From Amylostereum areolatum (Eukaryota; Basidiomycota; Agaricomycetes; Russulales; Stereaceae), in the NCBI GenBank assembly GCA_012932865.1, contig SAXG01000046.1, forward strand, positions 248,001 through 312,000: a DNA stretch of 64,000 nucleotides, read 5' to 3'. The notes beneath the pieces are model-generated. The model worked only from the letters and a program-made list of their open reading frames with translations. It searched no databases and was not told the DNA's origin. Both the position numbers and the translations under genes were made by a program. This document shows, piece by piece, positions 56,400 through 64,000 of the stretch (its first letter is position 1; the number at the start of each line of letters is the position of its first letter).

Positions 56400-59106
56400 G
56401 ACGACGAAGCAATCTGTGTACCCAAGGAGATCTATACTGGAGGATACCTGTGATAGCGATGAGCGTGAGCTCGCACGCCAGATCCTCGTATGTGACCTGC
56501 AAAACAGAGTCAGAACGAAACACGCAGAAGACGGAAAGAAAGCGGAACGCGCCTCGTTCTCGTCGTTGCATTGCGCACCCGGGGCGGCTACGACTCGAGA
56601 TCTCTATAGCAAAGCGCGATTGTCTGAAGCATCTGCGAAGTGTAGAACCAAATAGTCCTTGAGATGTTGTCCGCGTCCAACTTGTCGATCTCATGTGTCT
56701 CGACCTTCCTTTCCGTTCACATCCTGCGCGCCCTCCTTGTCCACCCTCACATGCGTGGTGCACTTCTCCGTCAAATCTCGCTGGCACCCTTGACATACAT
56801 CCGCGCGCATCCGTTAGGCAACCCGACAATGACGCCCATGGCTTTGCGCTCGCTGGAGAACGGAATCATCTGCAGGACCTGCACCGAAGTCCCTGGTCGT
56901 CTTGTAGTTCGGCCATTTGAGTTCCTTCGCCATCTTCAGGAGGGCCGTCTCCGTCTTGCTACCAATGAACACCTCCTGCCCCTTCTCGTCTGTGTCCTCG
57001 AACGCGGTCGAGTTAACCGCAATAGCCTCGTTGAAGAGGGTGCGTAGGGCGGGCGAGATGACACTGTCGAGGTCTGCGAGATCAAGGGCGAAATCCATCT
57101 TGTGCTTGCGCTCGCCCGAATCCGATGCCTGCTCTCGATTCCTGTTCATCGAGTCCGCATTGTGACGGTCCTGGTTGTTCTCCCCGTACGAACTTGTCAG
57201 TGTACGCCGACCGAGCCGGCTGACGACGGTCATCTCGTTCTGAGTGAGCGTGCCGGTCTTGTCCGTGCAGACGACGGAGGAGTTGGCCATGGTTTCGCAA
57301 GAGCCGAGAACGCGCACAAGCAGGTTCTCTTTCGTCATGCGCTTAGTGGCGAAAGCCAGCGCGAGCGTGACGGCCAGTGGCAGTCCTAATGGTAGTGGCA
57401 GTCAAAGACGGCGCATACATGCGGCGAAATACCACACACCTTCAGGGACGGCGACAACAACTGAGGGTGACGGCGATGATGAGAATGTTTACGAAACGCT
57501 ATGCCTTTCTGATTCGCGGTCCTTCAAAACAGATATGTCAGTCAATGGAGGAAGTGAAACTGTGGTATACGCGCGCACCTCTCCGGAACGCCTTGACCTA
57601 TTTGAACGAAAAATCTGATCATGAGTGCCGTGAACAGGATGAGACCCGCGATGCTTCCGACTTTCGCGATCGTTTTGGCGAGGGGGGTGTGTTCTCCACA
57701 TCGCCTCGCAATGCTGCACGTCCAAAAAAAGCTCGCATACATTGAGTCTCGCGGAGGGAAAACCGTCGGGAAAACACGTACCCATCATGATACGTCCGTT
57801 GAAACTCTTTGTGCCGACGGAAATGATAACATAGCTACCAACACCCTCAATGACCTTGCTGCCGCTGACGATGAAGCAGTCGGTATGGCCGAGGAGGTCC
57901 ATGCCGGACGGTTTCTGTTTCACGTCGCCGTCATCGTCCGTCGCCTTTGCCGGGTTCCACTCCGCGAGTTTTGCTTCACGCAGGGCGATGCACTCCGTGT
58001 AGGAGGCCTTCTTGATTGCGTCCGACTCACCCGTCGCGCCCGACTCGTCGCACTGCACGTTATGACCGGAAAGGAAGACACCGTCACAGGGCACGATCTC
58101 GCCAGGCTCAAGCAGCGCAATATTGCCCACAACGACATCGTTCACCTTGATAAGGCGCTCGTCGGTGCCCTGAATGACTTTTATAGAACGCTCTTCCTTC
58201 TTCGCGTTGAGAACCTTGAACTGCCGCTCCTTTTGTCAGTCGTTAAGCGAGCCGACCATGACCACGACCATGACTGGCCACGATGATGTCTACCCCCTCC
58301 GCCCAATCGACAGGGGGTTTGCCTGGTGTGCGCGCGGGACGGAGATATTGGAAGAAACCGAGAGTGGGCGAGATAACGGCAGCTATTGAAAGCAAAACCT
58401 AGGACGGGAGCGAGTAAGTCGCTGGAATCACGTGACCATAACTGGAGCGACGTACCAAAACTTTGTCCTTGAGCGCCAGCCACATAAGGAGCCAGAGGCT
58501 CTTGCTGGCATGTGTGAGAAGGATGTTCGCGCCGAATACCTCCCTGCACTTGTCGATAGAAGCGGAGTGAGGGTCGCCGTTACCGTGTGGAGCGGTGCTC
58601 GGACCAGCCACGCTGAGCAGGCTGGGCGCGTGCAGGCTGGGAAGCCCCTCATCTTCGCCGCCAGGACCGACAACCTTGATGTTGGGCTTAGGCATGTTGT
58701 CGTTGTCCTTGTCTGGCTGTGGCGACGGTCCACTTTCTCCCACGGTAGAGTCGGGACCTGGACCACTGCCCAACTCGCGGGTTTCATGTGTTCCGAGGCC
58801 ACGCAAGAGGCTGAAGACGCCGCCCATGTCCTCGAGCACCTCGAGGTCCTTAGGGTCGATGAGGTTGGCGAGTTGAAAGGGCTTGAAAGCGAAAGGGGCG
58901 GGATCGAAGTCGGCCTCTTGAGAGAGGTCGAAATGGTCGGGACGCGCAAGCTCGTGCTCCGGCTTGTCTTTCTTCGCGTCAGTGTCGACGTTTGAGTTGT
59001 TCGCGGATTCGCAGCTGGGAGAACGCGAATGGCGCTTGAGGCGGTGGAATAAGGAGGCTGGTTCGCGACGGGGAACGGGATTCGTCGTCTGAGCCGGAGT
59101 CGACAT
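56400..59106 (-). pseudogene. PMC1-type vacuolar Ca2+-ATPase (P-type), dead
   Basis: Starts at ATG 59106 (MSTPAQTTNPVPRREPASLF). Motifs follow in order: DLEVLEDMGGVFSLLRGLGT, LWLLMWLALKDKVLV, LLEPGEIVPCDGVFLSGHN, CDESGATGESDAIKK, TM3 AKVGSIAGLILFTALMIRFF, the phosphorylation site [56 protein letters not shown] and ELTLIAITGI. Intact PMC1 pumps Ca2+ into the vacuole. Lesions: Trp codons turned to stops at 58236-58238 (TGA) and 56588-56590 (TAG), an extra T near 57493, further frameshifts near 56870 and 56770, and loss of everything after ITGI. A scrap at about 56390-56430 repeats the DLLGHTDCFIVSG segment, so the end is rearranged. Confidence 0.85.
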
Positions 59107-59156
59107 GGGTTCCAGTTGATGAAGAGCGTGCTACCGCTGTCAGAGCGGGGCGACAT

Positions 59157-59832
59157 GGGAGTGAGACCGATGCTGGAATGATCAGCCTCGGTTTCGCTTT
59201 CGCTGAGGTCACTGGTGTGGTGGGGGCGGAGGCGAGGGAGGGTTATGTGTCAATGACGCAGAGGTGGGCAATGAGTACTGGGATCGACCATTGATGGATG
59301 TCGGGCAGATGCTATTGCGAGGGTGATGGTGAGGCAATGTGCGTGGGGCATGTGTGGCTGTCGCATGCGCTTGTAGCAGGTACTAAGATACCGATGCTGT
59401 TGTTGAAAGGTGAGGACTGGGAGGCTTATCACACGTACTTACTTTTTCCCCGTCCATTCCTGGATCTTTGAGGTTTCTCCATCATCATTGGTACAAGGTG
59501 TCGGGCACTGTTGGAAGCGAGGCCCTTCCGAGCTCTGCAGATGAAGGATCGAGGGAACAGGGCAAGGTGTGGATAGAGAACGAGGTGAAAGTTGAAAGTC
59601 GAACGTTGAACGTTGAACGTTGAAGCTTCAAGCTTCAAGGCAAAATGCGCGTCGCGAGATGTTCGATGTTTGCACAAACTCGAAGGAATTTCTCGGGAAT
59701 TTCAAAGCCAATGGACAACGATAGTATTCATACAACACACACTACAAATATTCAAGCTACAGTATCGTACAACAGGCGGCCGGTAAGAAAATGTGTCGTA
59801 AAAGGTCGTAACGAAGAAATAGTCGACAATGA
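59157..59832. other. Intergenic with GTTGAAC array
   Basis: No gene. 59591-59633 holds GTTGAAC units followed by AAGCTTC repeats. It probably includes the 3' end of the hAT element, but terminal inverted repeats were not found by eye. Confidence 0.5.
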
Positions 59833-62800
59833 TCAAGCGAAGGACGAGCCCGAGTCCTCACCAGCGTCAGCGCCATCACCCTCAATGCCCAAGATTCTTT
59901 CCACAATGATCCCCTTTGATGCCTCCGACGGTGCCAGTGTCAACCTCGCGAGAAGAGCAGAATCCCTCGGCCTCTTCGGCGGGGCCAGTAGCTCCTGCTC
60001 GTCAGTCTGCCATCCCTCTAGAAAGCGAGTGCTGGGATCGTCGCGCTCCTTCTTGATGGAGAACTTCATCATTTGAAGGGCCTCCATGAGGAGGGGGCTC
60101 AGGCGGTTGCGTTTCTTCGTGTCGGTCTCGGAAGCGGAGGAGAATGCGCGCTCGCTCGGAACGGACGAAGGCTGAATTGGCAGATAATCCATGGCGATAG
60201 CGAAGAGGGTCGGATATTTCTTTTCATGTTTCTGTATGCGTGGATAACTCGTCAGATAGACTAACAACAAGACGAAAAAGAGAGGAGTGGTGTACCAGCC
60301 AAAATCCGAGAACATCGATGGTCTCGCTCACAGACCGAGATGTGAGGTAAGCCTGAAGTTCTTGCTCAACGCTTCCTTCGTCGTCGTCTTCGGCGTCGTC
60401 TTCGTCAACTGCCTCCGACCCGCTTCGGATGTTCATATCGAGGTTCAGGTTCAAGGATTTGAATGCTTCGTTGAGCTGAAAGAATGCAGGCTTGTCGCTA
60501 CGAGGGGTGACTGGCCTAGTCGACGAACGACTCGGGGCGCGTGTGGTGCCTGCTCGGCTTGCCTTTGCCTCGCGGTACTCCACCATCTGACGGGAAACCC
60601 CTCAATGGTGAGATATCAGTTAGAAGAAAAAAGACACGTACCGTATCGCGAACTGTGTCTTGCGCCATAGCGATGTAATCAGAGCCCCAATGCTCGTTGA
60701 TCCATCCGAGGCGTATTGCTGGGTGAACGACTGCCACAGTGACGGTATGATCAATGCTCGGGGACAAAGAATGTGTTAAATGACTTACGCATGCTCAGAA
60801 CGTAGGCGCGGGTATCATCCATCTTGCTATAGTACTTGTAGGCAAACTTCAGGCCGACGTCGAGGATCCCGCTTAGGTGAGGAAGCATCTTCTTGGTTTT
60901 TTCCCATGCAGTGAGGAAAGTCTCGAAAACCGGGATAGCCCCAGCCAAGAGAGGAACCTTTTCGCCCGACATGGAATTCTGGACGAAATGGGGGGCCTAC
61001 ACGACGATGGCATCAATATTAACACTTCCATGGATGTTCGAACTCAGCATGACGTACCGCAAGCAAAAGGATCAGTTCATCGACGCGTGTCCACTCGTCA
61101 TTGGTGAGCCGGAGGTTGTTGGAGTTGTGCGGGGGATTGGAGAGGAAAAGATCCACGGCCTGTATGCCAGCAAGACGGTTAGCAGAGGTTAGGTGCGTCC
61201 AGGAGGTGTAAACGTACAGGACGGAGCTCTCGGATCCTCAGCAGCATAAGTTGGAAGGAGTCCCAGCGTGTGGCAGAATACATGATTAGCTCCAAGAGTT
61301 TCACTTCGGTAGGGACCCCCTGTGCGTTGCGGAAGAGCTCGGTGGCGTTGCCGGTAACGATGATCCGCTCGAGATCCTGCTTCCTCTGGTCTGACCCACG
61401 AGTGTAGCGAATGATCGCGCAGACCGCGTCGACGAGGTTGCGCCTTGTGGCATCGCTCATCGAAGAAATGATAGCTTCGAACTCTTCTTCCAGATCGTCG
61501 AAGGAGCTGTCGGTGTCGTCATCAGTGACGATGGGAAGGGATATATCCTCGCCCCAGTCGCTGCCATCGTCCTCCCCGTTTGTGGGTTCATCGTCCTCCA
61601 GGATCACGACCTTCTTGGTCTGTGCAACAGAGGCACCGGCTGCCTTGATAACATGCTGCGCGCAGATGTTAATAACGTGGGGGAAGCAGCATATACGCTG
61701 GTCGACGGGGTCGAAGATGATGCCGTCGGCCGCAAGTAGATCTCGGAGGCAAGCTAAGAATGTTGTGTTACTGAAAGCGTTATCGAGCGTCCAATGTCCA
61801 AGCTGTGGATCAATGAGCAGATGTCACATGAACAGACGGGGCCATTGTGTGACCTTACCTTTCTTTCGATTCCCGCCCGCTTGATTAGGTAGTAGACGAC
61901 TCGGGCGATGTTAGCTCCAGTGTGCTTTCCGGCAAGCCGATGAAAAGCGATGACGGCCGAATTGAAGGAGAGATGATCAACACCCTGGACAGTGCGACAG
62001 GAGATCCAGTGCGCAGTGATTGCGATATATGAGGAGAGGTTGAGACGAGACCAAAGGTCCGCGGTTAGGGAAATTTTCCCTTCAGCATGCTACGCGTTGT
62101 CATAATCAGTCGGAAAAATGGCGCGACGAAATACAAGATAGTTTTACAAAAAGCTCCCGCTTCAGCTTGTCAAAGAAATCCTTCCAGCTCAACAAGATCA
62201 ACTCCCGGAGCTTTGTGCGACACGGAATATTCACGTCTCGTAGATCCTCGCGGAGAAGGAGGAGAAGGTGGCGAAACTCGGGGCACTCGATAACGTTGAG
62301 ACTCTGCGAAGTTCATAGCGAGGGTTCATTAGCAAATCGAGACAAAAGCGAGAAGGAGAATGACGAACCTGGTCGTCGGCAACGATGAACCGCACCAAAG
62401 CATTATGGAACGCCGCATCAGAGAACTCGGGCCTGACTTCTTCCTCTTGAACTTCTTCGAGCTCAGGGGGCGGAGAGTCGATGAACTGGTTTCGCCACCC
62501 ATACTTCTCGCACGCGTCGTCGTACTCCTCGAGGTGTTCGTTATAAAGATGCTTGTTGACGGCCGTGTAGCCCGACCCGGCGCTATAAGCGACTTCGGAG
62601 TGGAAGACATGGTCTGGGCCCTTCTCGTAGAGCACGTTCCTACGGTAAGCGGTCAGCTCGTTCTGCGGATTGAAGGTAAAAAAAAAATGCACATGCAAAG
62701 GCGGCACCACTTCCGCTTCTTCCCGTCAGCGGCCAGAGTATCTTGGTCGAAGAAGTAGGCGATGTCCCATCGTTTGCCGACCGGGCCAGATGCTTGCTGG

Positions 62801-63220
62801 GTCGGGTTGATGGGGGTGGGGGGCGCGATAGATACATCGGATGCGGGCTTCGCGACGTTTCTTCCGAGGAGGACCTTTCCGCGGGAGCGACGTTGAGTAC
62901 TGTCTTCAGCTTGGCGTGGTGGCCGTTTGGACTTCGTGCCGGACTTTGTGCGTGTCGCTTGCGGAGCGGCCGGCTGCGATGCACCTTGAGAATCTGAGGA
63001 AGAAAAACCCCGTGAGAAGATAGAAAAAAATAACTATATCCCGGGGCCCCATACCGCCGTCGTCGGTGTCCACATCTGCGACAGACAAGTCGAAGGTCTC
63101 GGCAGTATCATCCGAGAGGGTCGTCTGCTGAGGAGTAGCCTGCTGAGAAGTAGCCTGCGCGGTCGGCTGAGAGGCTGCAGGAGAGCGAACGGGTCGAGCG
63201 CGAGGTTTGTTAGGAGCCAT
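59833..63220 (-). CDS. hAT transposase with BED zinc finger
   Basis: Intron-containing gene, ATG 63220 (MAPNKPRARPVRSPAAS). A disordered start leads to a BED-type finger (KRKWCRLC...TAVNKHLYNEH). The RNase H-fold core follows: KISLTADLWSRLNLSSYIAI, TAHWISC, GHWTLDNAFSNTTFLACLRD, ICCFPHVINICAQHV and YSATRWDSFQLMLLRIRELR. Then come ETFLTAWEKTKKMLPHLSGI, MDDTRAYVLSMRKSFNTFF and the hAT dimerisation region (PTLFAIAMDYLPIQPSSVPS, ERAFSSASETDTKKRNRLSP, LMEALQMMKFSIKK). hAT enzymes cut and paste DNA making 8-bp target duplications. The join after CRLC passes a T-homopolymer and is out of phase in my reading, so the copy may be intact with a misread intron or just broken. Confidence 0.8.
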
Positions 63221-64000
63221 GGGGTGCTAGAATCGCTGAGAGCGACTGACGTTTGCAAGCGACAGTTGGTCGATTATATACTCTCGAGGCTCTGGAAAAG
63301 AACGCGCATTAGTGGGACCAAAGAACTTTGTCACGGCCAGAGATGGAAACAACTTAACGCATCGCCGGAGACGGAGAGGTGAACCCATAGAGCCAACTTG
63401 AGCTGCTATGAACGTCCGCGAATGAGATTTGCCTTAGCGAAATCGCCCACCTCGTCCTTGTGCGTGGATGGTTCATGTGGATGCTCGCCACCGACTCGGT
63501 AGACGGCTAACGCAACATGTGAACATGGCGGACGTGGTTGCGGGATCCTTCGGGGACGAGAAGATCTTGGGTGTACACATTTGAGGAGGAAACCGGCAGC
63601 ACGCAGCTTGACTCGTGCACCTAACTCAATAACGAAGGAGGGCGCTGCGGGACAAAGCGCGTGAGTCAACAAGAAACCAGGCTTCTGCGGAAAAAGTCGG
63701 CCTGCAACAGTGCAAACGATGATACCGCATTGGATGATAAAAAGGTGTGGGCAAAGGGCTGCACCCACGAGTGCTTGTCGTGTGTGAGCATCAAGCACGA
63801 TACAGCAGATTACCTTAATCTCCGCGCTGCACGATGCGCGTTTCAATTCACGGGGCGCATCCCCTGAGCTTCTACAGAGTTGAATGCTCCCGAGAAGCAC
63901 TAGCTCCACGCTGAGCAGCTCCGCAAGCACCCGAGTTTGTGTACCATTGGTTCAGAAGGAACATCGAGGGGCCGATGTTCCACATCGTCGGAGTCGACGC
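63221..64000. other. Gene-less right edge
   Basis: A TATATA motif near 63277 could be the promoter of the hAT gene. A 174-codon minus-strand frame (63406-63930) shows no domain or splice support. Nothing else is seen. Confidence 0.5.

Noticed and set aside
63406..63930. 174-codon minus-strand frame as a gene
   Set aside because: No start context, domain, splice sites or protein-like composition.

Overview
The window looks like a gene-poor, transposon-rich stretch of an Agaricomycete (mushroom-forming basidiomycete) nuclear genome. Genes are broken by many 50-70 bp GT..AG introns. The gene families seen (DUF6698, Plavaka-type transposases, DUF3435 recombinase, casein kinase I-like kinases, chromodomain Ty3/gypsy elements) are typical of that group. 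No bacterial, organellar or rDNA feature was seen. All calls come from reading the sequence by eye; nothing was searched against a database.

Layout. 1-2677: 5' end of a minus-strand Ty3/gypsy element (element D: LTR, leader, gag), apparently inserted into a plus-strand chromovirus (element A, 2678-6396: RT, RNase H, integrase, chromodomain, 3' LTR). 7471-9605: trypsin-fold serine protease-like gene. 11183-11871: weak hypothetical gene. 12648-14904: DUF6698 protein. 15672-16290 and 16947-18270: hypothetical genes. 19014-20562: N-terminal part only (QLQ + HSA) of a SWI/SNF ATPase. 20910-25342: nearly intact Plavaka-type transposase. 25560-26560: wrecked ABCB transporter. 27847-31055: DUF3435 tyrosine-recombinase gene split by a solo LTR. 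31950-38210: probable two-gene DNA transposon with divergent genes. 40515-41352: short Ser/Pro-rich protein. 41889-43593: F-box protein. 43969-46468: three-RRM, RS-rich RNA-binding protein. 47833-50825 (minus) and 50988-54380 (plus): two half-copies of the element A family (B and C). 54740-55799: casein kinase I-like kinase. 56400-59106: dead PMC1-type calcium ATPase. 59833-63220: hAT transposase with a BED finger. 63221-64000: nothing recognised.

How it fits together. About half the window is mobile DNA of at least six kinds. Recognisable host genes are either short intact genes (protease, RRM protein, F-box, CK1) or fragments beside transposons (SNF2, ABC transporter, Ca2+-ATPase). Several dead genes carry Trp->stop or Arg->stop changes that fit C->T transitions. 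The strongest mechanistic observation is that both LTR elements with a visible 5' LTR have a primer-binding site that is the exact reverse complement of their own predicted mRNA 5' end. This is the arrangement expected for Tf1/sushi-type self-primed reverse transcription. The strongest candidate for a poorly described system is the divergent pair at 31950-38210: an accessory gene and a large transposase sharing a 300-bp promoter, with GGCC-rich motifs clustered beyond both ends.
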